Part shown: one piece after another, positions 34,818 through 43,057 of the stretch
Numbering within the stretch: the first letter of the stretch is position 1
Layout: every line of letters begins with the position of its first letter
From: Noviherbaspirillum cavernae
GTDB taxonomy: Bacteria > Pseudomonadota > Gammaproteobacteria > Burkholderiales > Burkholderiaceae_D
DNA: 64,000 nt
Reading direction: 5' to 3'
NCBI RefSeq assembly: GCF_003590875.1
Contig: NZ_QYUN01000002.1
Coordinates: 1,240,001-1,304,000 of the forward strand
Notes under the pieces: model-generated
The model's database searches: none
Told to the model about the DNA's origin: nothing
What the model saw: only the letters and a program-made list of their open reading frames with translations
Position numbers and translations under genes: made by a program

Positions 34818-34832
34818 GTTGGCAAGGTCACT

Positions 34833-34908
34833 GTCTCCATCGTCTAGAGGCCTAGGACATCACCCTTTCACGGTGAGTACCGGGGTTCGAATCCCCGTGG
34901 AGACGCCA
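34833..34908 (+). tRNA. tRNA-Glu (TTC), copy 2
   Basis: Same as copy 1 except acceptor GTCTCCA/TGGAGAC: the C4-G69 pair has become T4-A69, keeping pairing. Anticodon TTC and encoded CCA are intact. It follows a terminator, so its expression depends on read-through or its own promoter, which I do not see. Confidence 0.95.
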
Positions 34909-34914
34909 GATAAA

Positions 34915-34940
34915 ACGCCACGCATTTGCGTGGCGTTTTT
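34915..34940 (+). terminator. terminator after tRNA-Glu copy 2
   Basis: ACGCCACGC, loop ATTT, GCGTGGCGT and a TTTTTC run. It ends the tRNA cluster. Confidence 0.8.
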
Positions 34941-35070
34941 CTTTTCTGCGATACCATTCCGTGCATTGCCCCGATCGCGCATTGTCTTTTCTTTACCTGT
35001 ATCTGTTTTCGTGTCGTCGCCCCCTCGGGGTGATAGGCGTGTAACGACTGGTGCGCTTAACTCATCAAAA

Positions 35071-36276
35071 ATGTTCCTGAATCAAAATCAAGCAACATCC
35101 CTCGCTATTTTTTGCAAAGTCGTCGATAACTTTGGGGACATTGGTATCTGCTGGCGCTTTGCAAGGCAAATACAACAAGAGCACGGCATCGCCGTCACTT
35201 TGTGGGTGGATGATTTGCGGAGCTTTCAGCGGATTTGTCCAGGTGTCGAGACTGATGCTGAAGTGCAGCAGCTTGCCGGTGTGACGGTGCGCCACTGGCG
35301 CAATCAGGAGGGGGTGTTTTCGCCTGACGATGTCGCCGATATAGTCATGGAATTTTTCGGTTGCGATATCCCGCCAGGCTACATTGCCGCAATGGCAGAA
35401 TGCAATCCGCGTCCGGTGTGGCTCAATCTTGAAGGCTTGACCGCCGAGGAATGGGTTGAAGGTTGCCATACCTTGCCCTCGCGTCATCCACGCATGCCAT
35501 TGACGAAATATTTCTTCTTCCCTGGCTTCACCGGCAAAACGGGCGGCTTGCTGTGCGAATCGTCCCTAGAAGAGCAACGTCGGCAATTTCAATCAGATCA
35601 AGCGGCCATGACGGCTTTTCTTGTGCAGTTTGGCATGACGCCGGCGGAAATGGCATCGTTGAAGGTGTCCTTGTTTTGTTATCCGCACGCCCCAGTCTCG
35701 GCACTGTTCGACGCATGGCAAAGCAGTGATGCCGCAATCACTTGTCTGGTGCCTGAAGGAGTTGCGACCGAGGCGGTTCAAGCATTTTTGGATGGGGAGG
35801 CAAAACCGGGGGCGGTACGCACCTGCAGTGCGCTCACCGTGCGTGTCTTGCCTTTTGTCGCACAACCGGATTACGACAGGCTGTTATGGGCGTGCGACCT
35901 CAATTTCGTGCGTGGAGAGGATTCCTTTGTTCGCGCGCAGTGGGCAGGCAAGCCGTTCATCTGGCATATCTACCCGCAAGACAAAAACCTGCATCATGTG
36001 AAATTGCGTGCATTCTTGCAGCGTTATTCAGTCGACATGGAAAGCTTGAATGTCTTCTCTTTGGGTTGGAATGACGCCAAGGTAGATGGCGTGGAAGAGC
36101 AGGTCGACTGGTCTGCACTGTGGCTGTCCTTTCAGGCGGACATGCCAGAAATTGCATGTCGCTCTATTGATTGGCAGAGGCAAATATTGGAAAACGGAGA
36201 CTTGGCGTCCAATTTTCTCAGGTTCGCAGGCCGCGTTGTCAGTGACTTCGGAAAACAAAGTATAATGCGCGGTTAA
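35071..36276 (+). CDS. earP: EF-P arginine rhamnosyltransferase EarP
   Basis: Glycosyltransferase that transfers rhamnose from dTDP-rhamnose to Arg32 of elongation factor P, allowing it to rescue ribosomes at polyproline. The protein has 401 residues of the EarP (DUF2331) family. The N-terminal FCKVVDNFGDIGICWRFARQ contains the catalytic Asp region, and the C-terminal donor-binding part has DLNFVRGEDSFVRAQWAGKPFIWHIYPQ. ATG 35071 begins MFLNQNQATSLAIFCKVVDN, colinear with family members; the open frame continues upstream through the tRNA genes and is not coding there. efp follows, 86 bases downstream. Confidence 0.95.
   Translation: MFLNQNQATSLAIFCKVVDNFGDIGICWRFARQIQQEHGIAVTLWVDDLRSFQRICPGVETDAEVQQLAGVTVRHWRNQEGVFSPDDVADIVMEFFGCDIPPGYIAAMAECNPRPVWLNLEGLTAEEWVEGCHTLPSRHPRMPLTKYFFFPGFTGKTGGLLCESSLEEQRRQFQSDQAAMTAFLVQFGMTPAEMASLKVSLFCYPHAPVSALFDAWQSSDAAITCLVPEGVATEAVQAFLDGEAKPGAVRTCSALTVRVLPFVAQPDYDRLLWACDLNFVRGEDSFVRAQWAGKPFIWHIYPQDKNLHHVKLRAFLQRYSVDMESLNVFSLGWNDAKVDGVEEQVDWSALWLSFQADMPEIACRSIDWQRQILENGDLASNFLRFAGRVVSDFGKQSIMRG
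36236..36266 (+). promoter_or_regulatory. possible efp promoter inside the end of earP
   Basis: TTGTCA (36236-36241) and a perfect TATAAT (36261-36266) are separated by 19 bases, longer than ideal, and lie about 97 bases before efp. Separate expression of the abundant EF-P from a local promoter is plausible. Confidence 0.35.
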
Positions 36277-36362
36277 TCCTATAGCGCCTTTCGATCAAGC
36301 GTGAACGTGCGGTGCTGTTGACCATGTAACGTTTAGCAACCTGTTTTTTACGTACCTTCTCT

Positions 36363-36920
36363 ATGAAAACTGCAAAAGAAATTCGTGTTGGCAACATCAT
36401 CATGGTTGACAGCCAGCCTTTTATTGTGCTTCGTTCCGATGTCAATGGTTCGAGCCGCACGGGCTTCACCTACAAGTGGAAGATGAAAAATCTCCTGACG
36501 AACTCGCCTATGGAAAACGTATTCCGTGGTGATGACAAGTTCGACGTCGTCGTGCTCGAGAAGAAAGAAGCCACTTATTCGTATTTCGCCGATCCACTGT
36601 ATGTGCTCATGGATGCCGAATACAACCAGTACGAAGTCGAAGGCGAGAACATGGGCGATGCGCTCAACTATCTCGAAGACGGCATGGCATGCGAAGTCGT
36701 GTTCTACAACGGCAAGGCGATTTCGGTTGAACTGCCGACCACGATCGTTCGTGAAGTCACCTACACCGAACCGGCTGTCAAGGGCGATACTTCGGGCAAG
36801 GTGCTGAAGCCCGCGAAGATCTCGACAGGTTTTGAAATTCCTGTGCCGCTGTTCGTTGGAATCGGCGACAAGATCGAAATCGATACACGCACCGGCGAAT
36901 ACAAGAGCCGCAGCAAGTAA
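36363..36920 (+). CDS. efp: elongation factor P
   Basis: Translation factor that speeds peptide bond formation at consecutive prolines; 185 residues with the KOW-like domain I, an OB domain II and domain III (ending [13 protein letters not shown]). The tip of domain I reads VNGSSRTGF with Arg at position 32, the residue modified by EarP in this branch, in place of the lysine used by EpmA/EarP-less systems. earP is directly upstream. A bidirectional terminator follows. Confidence 0.97.
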   Translation: MKTAKEIRVGNIIMVDSQPFIVLRSDVNGSSRTGFTYKWKMKNLLTNSPMENVFRGDDKFDVVVLEKKEATYSYFADPLYVLMDAEYNQYEVEGENMGDALNYLEDGMACEVVFYNGKAISVELPTTIVREVTYTEPAVKGDTSGKVLKPAKISTGFEIPVPLFVGIGDKIEIDTRTGEYKSRSK

Positions 36921-36934
36921 TCATTTTCGCTCCG

Positions 36935-36970
36935 AAAAAAGCGCTGCCGGATTTCCCGCAGCGCTTTTTT
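36935..36970. terminator. bidirectional terminator between efp and cydX-like gene
   Basis: AAAAAAGCGCTGC, 10-base loop, GCAGCGCTTTTTT. The stem is flanked by A and T runs and serves both convergent genes. Confidence 0.85.
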
Positions 36971-36995
36971 CATGCATGTTTCAAACGCGTTTCGT

Positions 36996-37160
36996 TCAAC
37001 GTCGCTGTGATGTGTTCCGTTGGCGCGCCTGCTCAAATCGCTGTTTCGTCTGTTCTTCGTCGCGAACGGCGAAGGCGTAGTTCGCTTCAAGCCACATCAC
37101 ATTGATGATGCCGAAGGCGAGCGCGAGGTCGATGTCCAGAACCCACGTGAAATACCTCAT
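36996..37160 (-). CDS. cydX: CydX-like small membrane subunit (orphan)
   Basis: A 54-residue protein starting MRYFTWVLDIDLALAFGIIN and continuing VMWLEANYAFAVRDEEQ. One transmembrane helix (about residues 4-24), the YFTWxLxxxLAxxFGxxxxxWLE pattern and a polar C-terminal tail match the CydX/YbgT subunit of cytochrome bd oxidase, which is 37 residues in E. coli. A strong ribosome site (AGGAG, six bases before ATG 37160) shows it is meant to be translated. cydA and cydB are absent: upstream is a secreted hydrolase on the same strand and downstream is efp. The tail beyond residue 30 is longer than usual. Confidence 0.75.
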   Translation of the reverse strand: MRYFTWVLDIDLALAFGIINVMWLEANYAFAVRDEEQTKQRFEQARQRNTSQRR

Positions 37161-37325
37161 GAGGTTCTCCTGGTCAATCTCGCAATGCGCTATCACGGCA
37201 AGAGTTGATCAAGATGGGTAATCCGGATGGCTTGGCGAAAAGGCGCTTGCCTTTCTGGTACTTGCAGCGATGCACGCAACCGCAGGGGTGGCGGTTTGCG
37301 CGGATTGGATGACTTGTGGCGCAGA

Positions 37326-37360
37326 CCGGCTTGAGCGGAAGGGGAGTCCGCTCAAGCCGG
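37326..37360. repeat. perfect 14-bp inverted repeat
   Basis: CCGGCTTGAGCGGA (37326-37339), seven-base spacer, TCCGCTCAAGCCGG (37347-37360). It lies between the hydrolase stop and the cydX-like gene. There is no T run on either strand; it may still slow or end transcription of the hydrolase. Confidence 0.6.
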
Positions 37361-37386
37361 AACATGGAACGCTTGCAGCCTTGTGC

Positions 37387-38490
37387 TCAAGGCTGCTGCA
37401 ACCGGTCCTTGAAGAAGTCCAGCATCTCCTGGGAAAACTCCGCTGCCTGCGTGCCGTCGCTGCCGATGGTCACGCCTTTGCGCAGGAAGCCGCCTTTCAC
37501 GGCATAGGTGTCGAACACCGCCTTCGTCAGGGCAGGATCGACCTTGCCGGTACGCATGTTGTAGTAATGGCCAGCGTCATCCATATAGACGGTCGGATAG
37601 ATCGTGGATGTGACGGCTTCCGGGATCGGGGTACGGGGAACACCTTCGCGGTCGAAGGAATGCAGCGCGCCGGGGAAGAGCTTCATGCTGACGTTCTGGC
37701 CGGCGATCTTCATCGCGTGCGTGGCATCCTGGCACTGCTGGACCGAGACCCAGTCATCCTTGTCGCCTTGCAGTACCAGCAGCGATGCCTTGTCCGCTAG
37801 TTTTGCGGAATGGAACTGGGCGCCGCACCAGGGATATCCCGCGACCACGGCGCTCAGTCCTTTGCCGGGGCCCAATATCGCATTCGACAAAGGCGCGGAT
37901 GCCGCCATCATGACTGCCGTGCCGCCGCGGCTGCCGCCGGTTGCGCCGATCCGCGCGCCGTCGATGCCCGCTTGCGCGCGCAAGACCTTGATCGCGGCAA
38001 ATACGTCATAGGTGCTGGCCGCCCAGCTGACGAGACTCTGGTCGGCGACCGTGCTGGTGACTTTGCGCGCCGTGAACGGATCGAGTACCAGGGCGGCGAT
38101 TCCGGCCGAGGTCAACGTCGCTGCATGGGCGATATGGTGCGGTCCGATGTTGCCGCTACCGGGCGTCACGATCACAGCCGGGATCGGACCGCGCGCATTC
38201 TTCGGCATGAACAGTTGTGCCGTCAGCGTGACTTCCTTGCCCAACTCTCCCTTGAGCAGCGGACCGTAATCGACCGGGTCGCGGCTCGGCACGTTCACCA
38301 CCGTGCCCTGGATGCCATTGGAGAGAGTCAGGGGCGTTTGCGCAAACTGCACCGGATCGACCGTCTTGATTGCGTTGTCGGCGATTGCCGATGGCGTCAT
38401 CCACGAACCGGCCGCGATCAGCCCGGCACAGACAACGGTTCTCATCTTGGTCGGCAGCGGACGCGCTTGCCGGATCAATACCTGTTTCAT
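37387..38490 (-). CDS. secreted dienelactone hydrolase-like protein (alpha/beta hydrolase)
   Basis: An exported hydrolase of about 367 residues. A signal peptide with a long basic start covers roughly residues 1-38 (KMRTVVCAGLIAAGSWMTPS then AIADN). The alpha/beta hydrolase core has VIVTPGSGNIGPH (oxyanion region), a nucleophile elbow GATGGSRGGTAVMMA (GGSRGG, Ser), LLVLQGDKDDWVSVQQC (Asp/acid region) and FPGALHSFDRE (catalytic His). AAGGAG stands five bases before ATG 38490. An insertion sequence ends only 28 bases upstream, so its native promoter may be lost. Substrate unknown. Confidence 0.85.
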   Translation of the reverse strand: MKQVLIRQARPLPTKMRTVVCAGLIAAGSWMTPSAIADNAIKTVDPVQFAQTPLTLSNGIQGTVVNVPSRDPVDYGPLLKGELGKEVTLTAQLFMPKNARGPIPAVIVTPGSGNIGPHHIAHAATLTSAGIAALVLDPFTARKVTSTVADQSLVSWAASTYDVFAAIKVLRAQAGIDGARIGATGGSRGGTAVMMAASAPLSNAILGPGKGLSAVVAGYPWCGAQFHSAKLADKASLLVLQGDKDDWVSVQQCQDATHAMKIAGQNVSMKLFPGALHSFDREGVPRTPIPEAVTSTIYPTVYMDDAGHYYNMRTGKVDPALTKAVFDTYAVKGGFLRKGVTIGSDGTQAAEFSQEMLDFFKDRLQQP

Positions 38491-38518
38491 ATAGTCTCCT
38501 TGAGTCTCTTTATCGTTA

Positions 38519-39569
38519 GAGCGAATTTCATAACGGCAAAAGGAACGTAAAACCAGAATGCGGGTCCCATGGGCATATATGCAATGCCGAAGGTGCAATC
38601 ATGGCGGCTCCCTATTCTGAGGATTTACGGCGGAAAATCGTGCAGGCGTGCGAACGAGGAACACAATCGCAACGCGAAGTGGCCGGGTTTTTCAATGTCA
38701 GCCTGTCCTTTGTCGAAGCGCTGTTGAGCCACTATCGCCGCAGTGGCGGCGAGCTGGTTCGACAGCGGCATAAATCCGGACGACGCGTACTGCTTGATGA
38801 GGCTTGCCGAGAGCAATTGCGGCAGTGGCTGCTGGAACAGTCCGATCTGACTTTGAAAGAGTTGATCGGACGATTGCAGGCCGGTACCGGCATTGCCGTC
38901 AGTGAACCCACCATGTGCCGGGTTCTGCATCGGATGGGCCTGCGCCGAAAAAAAGACCGTACATGCCACAGAACGGGACACGGCGCGCGTACGTCTGGCA
39001 CGTCGTCGCTACCGCAAGCAGATCGCATCCTGTCCTGTCAAAAGGCTGAAATTCATCGACGAGTCCGGCCTGAACATTGCCATGACGCGTCGTTATGGAC
39101 GGGCGATGCACGGCCAGCGGGTGCATGACGCGGTACCGGGAAACTTCGGGCGCAATGTCAGCATTCCCGGTTCGCTTTCCTGCCATGGCATGGAGGCCGT
39201 CATGACGGTCGAAGGCGCGGTCGATGCGGCGGTATTCCGGGCTTGTGTTGCCCATGCTCTGGTGCCGACGCTGCGCTCAGGTGACGTGGTGGTGATGGAT
39301 AACCTGAGCGTCCACAAGGTCCCGGACATTGAAGCCATGATTGCTGGCGCCGGCGCGCAACTGATTTACCTGCCGCCGTACTCTCCCGACTGGTCACCGA
39401 TCGAGCCTTGCTGGTCCAAAATCAAAACCCGCTTGCGCGGCATGAAGGCCCGGACACGTGAGGCGCTTGATCAGGCGCTCACCAAAGTGATCGGCAGAAT
39501 CAGCAACAGCGATGCCAGCGGCTGGTTCGCCCACTGCGGTTATTCCATTCATTGATTTGAAAATCGCTC
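38519..39569 (+). mobile_element. IS630-family insertion sequence
   Basis: A 1051-base element between TA dinucleotides (38517-38518 and 39570-39571), the target of IS630/Tc1 elements. Its ends are inverted: GAGCGAATTTCATAA at the left against GAGCGATTTTCAAAT read inward from the right. It carries one transposase region, 38601-39555, in two frames. It sits between the divergent hydrolase and winged-helix/TPR regulator genes. Confidence 0.9.
38601..39555 (+). pseudogene. IS630-family transposase, split by a frameshift
   Basis: The N-terminal helix-turn-helix part (YSEDLRRKIVQACERGTQ ... EPTMCRVLHRMGLRRKK) is in one frame from ATG 38601. The DDE catalytic part (KRLKFIDESGLN, VVMDNLSVHK, YLPPYSPDWSPIEPCWSK) is in the +1 frame to the stop at 39555. 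The frames meet at a run of seven A (38948-38954). With six A the protein would read RRKKTVHATERD without a break. Either a one-base insertion killed it or slippage on the A run joins the halves, as in some IS630 elements. Unshifted reading stops at 39128. All three catalytic acidic residues are present. Confidence 0.85.
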
Positions 39570-39654
39570 TAGGGCGCACGAACTTCGCTTTTCAAGGCCA
39601 GGTTCGTTGTGCGATCATAAATTGCATGAGTCGCCACATCCTGATCAGATTCTG

Positions 39655-40980
39655 ATGGCCTTCCACCAGCCCGATGGCGTTGCGCCGGATTACGCCGCGA
39701 GCGGATTGCGTGCTGGCGAGGATGGCTGTGTTTATTACGGCTTGCAGGCATTGGCGCTGCCGCCGAAGGAGCAGGCGGTGCTGCACTTGTTGCTCACCAG
39801 ATCGCCGTTGTCAGTGAGCAAGGACGACTTTGCCGAGCAGGTATGGGGCGGTCGCAGCATGTCGGATGAAAGCCTGACGCGCTGCATTCACAAGATACGA
39901 CATCTGTTGCGCACGCTGCCGGGTGCCGGCAACGTCACATCGCTGTATGGCCGCGGCTATCGCTTGACCGCAGTTTCCGCCGCTTCGACGCCGAATCAAC
40001 GCCTGTTGTCGGCGGCGCAGGCGCCATCGCCCATTTCCGAAGCCTTCCTGTACGCGCGACATCTGACGCTGCAACGGACGCCGGCCGCGCTGGCGCAGGC
40101 CGAGCAAATCCTGCGCACCACCATTGCCGCTGCACCCGACTATGCGGCAGCGCGAATTGCGCTGGCTGAATGTCTGGGAGGCGGGAGCAGCTGGGGAGTC
40201 AATCCGCAGCCGGAATTGCTGGAAGAGGGGTTGCAGCATCTCGACGCGGCAGAACGGCTCGCGCCGGTGACCGTCGGCTTGAATTCGGCGCGCGCCGCGC
40301 TGCTCGATCGCGCGTGGCGCTTCAGGGAAGCCGAAGCAGCGTGCATGCGGGCCTTGCGCGACAACCCGGACGATGCGGACAGCAATTTCCATTACGGCTG
40401 GCACTTGCTCGCGGTCGGACGGTCCGAGGATGCGAGAACGGCATTGCGCGCGGCCGTGCAATTGCATCCTTACGCCGTATTGATGCGGATCACGCTGGCG
40501 CGCGCACATGCGCATGCCGGCTATCCCGACGAAGCATTGCGCGAAGCCGAAGCGACCTGCGCGCTGGCACCCGACAACGAGATGGCCGAGCTGTATCTCA
40601 CCGCATTGCAGGCATGGCGTCAGCCGACGGCTGAAGTCGTCGAATCCGCGTGGAAGCTGGCGCTGTCGCGGCAAGCCCTGACACTGGCGCCCGCGATACT
40701 GAGTTATGCATTGGCGCGCACAGGAGATACGGAGGGCGCGCTGGATGTGATCGGCATTTGCACCCGCTGCGGTGCCGGCAATGCCTGTACCAATGCGATG
40801 CACGCGGCTTCACTGCTTGCGCTGGGCCGCGCGGACGACGCCATGGTGCTGCTGCAAGCTGCAGCGGTGGCTCGCTGCAGCCTGTTGCCGATTGCCTTGC
40901 ACGATCCGGCCAACGCGGCCTTGAAGCAGCATCCGGCCTGGCCGGCGCTGCTCTCCGCCATCTTCGGCAGTCAGGCCTGA
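39655..40980 (+). CDS. winged-helix (OmpR/CadC-type) transcription regulator with TPR repeats
   Basis: A protein of about 441 residues. Residues ~20-105 form an OmpR-type winged helix (LALPPKEQAVLHLLLTRSPL ... DESLTRCIHKIRHLLR ... SLYGRGYRLTAV). Then come about five TPR-like helical repeats (AAPDYAAARIALAECLGG, NPDDADSNFHYGWHLLAVG, HPYAVLMRITLARAHAHAGY). No membrane helix separates them, unlike CadC/ToxR; HilA-like soluble regulators share this plan. The start is uncertain: ATG 39655 is used, but TTG 39607 or 39622 could add up to 16 residues. The IS630 element lies 38 bases upstream of the earliest possible start, between this gene and the divergent hydrolase it might control. Confidence 0.8.
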   Translation: MAFHQPDGVAPDYAASGLRAGEDGCVYYGLQALALPPKEQAVLHLLLTRSPLSVSKDDFAEQVWGGRSMSDESLTRCIHKIRHLLRTLPGAGNVTSLYGRGYRLTAVSAASTPNQRLLSAAQAPSPISEAFLYARHLTLQRTPAALAQAEQILRTTIAAAPDYAAARIALAECLGGGSSWGVNPQPELLEEGLQHLDAAERLAPVTVGLNSARAALLDRAWRFREAEAACMRALRDNPDDADSNFHYGWHLLAVGRSEDARTALRAAVQLHPYAVLMRITLARAHAHAGYPDEALREAEATCALAPDNEMAELYLTALQAWRQPTAEVVESAWKLALSRQALTLAPAILSYALARTGDTEGALDVIGICTRCGAGNACTNAMHAASLLALGRADDAMVLLQAAAVARCSLLPIALHDPANAALKQHPAWPALLSAIFGSQA

Positions 40981-40993
40981 GTGTTTGCCAGAC

Positions 40994-42019
40994 TCAGTCT
41001 TTCGCCACCTGCAGAATGAGCTTTCCGAAGTTCTTTCCTTCGAACAACATCAACAGCGCCTGCGGAAATGTCTCCAGCCCTTCGACGATATCTTCGCGCG
41101 TCTTGAACGAGCCTTCCTGCATCCACTTCGCCATTTCGGCTACACCCAGATGGTAGCGGTCGGCGTAGTCGAAGACGACGATGCCTTCCATCCGCGCGCG
41201 GTTTACCAGCAGCGACAGGTAGTTGGCCGGTCCCTTGACTGGCGTCGTGTTGTTGTACTGTGAGATCGCGCCGCAGATGATGATGCGCGCCTTCATGTTG
41301 ATCCGCGTCAGCACGTCGTCGAGGATGTCGCCGCCGACGTTGTCGAAATAGACATCGACGCCTTTGGGGCAGTTTGCCTTCAATCCTTCCTTGACCGAGC
41401 CGGCCTTGTAATCGATGCAGGCATCGAAACCGAGTTCGTTGACGACGAAATCGCACTTCTCCTTGCCGCCGGCAATGCCGACCACGCGGCAGCCTTTCTG
41501 TTTCGCAACCTGGCCGACCGTCTGGCCGACCGCGCCTGCCGCGCCGGACACCACGACGGTTTCGCCCGCTTTCGGCTGGCCGACTTCCAGCAGGCCGAAA
41601 TAGGCCGTCATGCCGGGCATGCCGAGCGCATTCATGTATTTCGGCAGCGGTGCTGCCTTCGGATCGACCTTGTAGAAATTGGCCGTCTTGTCATCCGCCG
41701 GCCCCGCCCAGTATTCCTGCACGCCGATGCCGCCCGAGACGTAATCGCCGACGGCAAACTTCGGCGACTTCGACGCGATGATTTTGCCGATGCCGCCGGC
41801 GCGCATGACTTCGTCGATCGCGACCGGGCGGATATACGATTTGCCCTCGTTCATCCAGCCGCGCATTGCAGGGTCGAGCGACAGGTACTGCGTCTTGACG
41901 AAAATCTCGCCGTCCTCGATGTCGCGCACCGGCTCGGTCGTGAATTTCCAGTCTGTGGGTTTCGGCATGCCGATGGGACGCGCTGCAAGACGGAACTGCC
42001 TGTTCGCCATGGTGCTCAT
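40994..42019 (-). CDS. NADP-dependent medium-chain reductase (CurA/YncB-like)
   Basis: A zinc-free member of the medium-chain dehydrogenase/reductase family, 341 residues, close to leukotriene B4 dehydrogenase, YncB and curcumin reductase CurA, which reduce activated C=C bonds with NADPH. Features: YLSLDPAMRGWM near residue 45, LGMPGMTAYFGLLEVGQPKAGETVVVSGA cut here as LGMPGMTAYFGL and ETVVVSGAAGAVGQTVGQ near 145 (nucleotide-binding AAGAVG), and YFDNVGGDILDDVL. TTGGAG precedes ATG 42019; the upstream ATG at 42058 is less likely. The convergent neighbour is the TPR regulator. Confidence 0.9.
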   Translation of the reverse strand: MSTMANRQFRLAARPIGMPKPTDWKFTTEPVRDIEDGEIFVKTQYLSLDPAMRGWMNEGKSYIRPVAIDEVMRAGGIGKIIASKSPKFAVGDYVSGGIGVQEYWAGPADDKTANFYKVDPKAAPLPKYMNALGMPGMTAYFGLLEVGQPKAGETVVVSGAAGAVGQTVGQVAKQKGCRVVGIAGGKEKCDFVVNELGFDACIDYKAGSVKEGLKANCPKGVDVYFDNVGGDILDDVLTRINMKARIIICGAISQYNNTTPVKGPANYLSLLVNRARMEGIVVFDYADRYHLGVAEMAKWMQEGSFKTREDIVEGLETFPQALLMLFEGKNFGKLILQVAKD

Positions 42020-42058
42020 GGTTGTCTCCAATTTTGTGGTCTGAGGAATGTGTTTCAT

Positions 42059-42371
42059 GAATGCTCATTCGGACGATGCTGGAGCCGTGCTTGCGCTGCG
42101 CGTGTGCAGCGATGCCATTCATGAAATCGAATTTGACTATACCCGAATTTGAACGACCGTACTTTTTTATAAAATGTAACAGCAGGAACTTTCTCCATGG
42201 CATGGCCTCGAAGCTGAGAATCGGCAATATTGCTTCGGTTCAAGCGAGGGAGAGTCCGCTTTCCATAGTGAAAATGGCTGTCCAGAGTGGCATTGACAAA
42301 TGCAACTGCTGACAACGTTTTCTTTTTGATGCAACCGCCACGTCATCCGTCCACCATATTCAGGAGATCAC
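42059..42371. other. intergenic region with a 9-bp direct repeat
   Basis: No gene is supported between the reductase and bactofilin starts. CGAATTTGA occurs twice, at 42128-42136 and 42144-42152, a 16-base period that could be a regulator site for the divergent genes. Short open frames on both strands (for example 42055-42315 minus) resemble nothing known. Confidence 0.45.
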
Positions 42372-42905
42372 ATGCTTCGTTCCGAAACGCTTTTTGGCAA
42401 ACGCGAAAATACAACGCCGAATTCTCCCCTCAATACTTCCAGCGGCATCATGCCGGCAGGCAGTTCCGGTATTGCCAAGCCAGCCACTCCGCTCGGTTCC
42501 GGCCCGGCGGCTTCCGCGCTGAACCCCGCTCCAGCTACCACCAACGAAGGCGGCAGCAAGCTGATCGTCGGCCCGAACATCAAGCTCAAGGGCGTTGAAA
42601 TCACCGATTGCGACACGCTGGTCGTCGAAGGCCGCGTTGAAGCGACGATCGACTCGCGCGTGATCCAGATCGCCGAGCGCGGCGCATTCAAGGGCTCCGC
42701 CGAAATCGACATCGCCGAAATCCATGGCGAATTCGACGGCGATCTGACCGTGCGCCAGAAGCTGGTTATCTATTCGACAGGCAAGGTGACCGGCACTGTC
42801 CGCTATGGCAAGGTCGTGATCGAGGAGGGCGGCCAGCTTTCCGGCGACATCCAGGTTGGCACTGCTTCCGTGTCGAAGGGCTTGTCGGTTGCCAAGGCTG
42901 GCTGA
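42372..42905 (+). CDS. bactofilin family cytoskeletal protein
   Basis: A 177-residue polymer-forming protein. Residues ~1-60 are a flexible Ser/Pro/Ala-rich tail. The bactofilin domain (about 62-165) has IVGPNIKLKGVEITDCDTLV, then repeated short strands VVEGRVEA, IHGEFDGDLTV, GKVTGTVRYGKVVIEEGGQLSGDIQ, which build a right-handed beta-helix that forms filaments. Bactofilins affect cell shape, stalks or peptidoglycan enzymes. There is no membrane segment. It is alone, followed by a terminator, so no partner enzyme is seen. Confidence 0.93.
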   Translation: MLRSETLFGKRENTTPNSPLNTSSGIMPAGSSGIAKPATPLGSGPAASALNPAPATTNEGGSKLIVGPNIKLKGVEITDCDTLVVEGRVEATIDSRVIQIAERGAFKGSAEIDIAEIHGEFDGDLTVRQKLVIYSTGKVTGTVRYGKVVIEEGGQLSGDIQVGTASVSKGLSVAKAG

Positions 42906-43057
42906 TTGAGGCCTGCCCGAAAGTAGAAAAACTCGAACATGCGGATCGCCGGCGCTCGGGGAAGTGCGCCGGCGGCATCTTTTCCGCAAACGGCATTGCT
43001 GCGGCGCTCGCGTTCGCAGCGGTCATGGATCCATGATTCGTGATCTGCCATTCCTGA

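Noticed and set aside
34816..35070. Upstream extension of the earP frame through tRNA-Glu copy 2
   Set aside because: It crosses a tRNA gene and its terminator; EarP homology begins at 35071.
37174..37365. Possible remnant of cydB upstream of the cydX-like gene
   Set aside because: No reading frame in this stretch resembles the CydB C-terminus, and a perfect palindrome occupies part of it.
42055..42315. 86-codon minus-strand frame between the reductase and bactofilin
   Set aside because: No family resemblance; overlaps the reductase ribosome-site region and has no ribosome site of its own.
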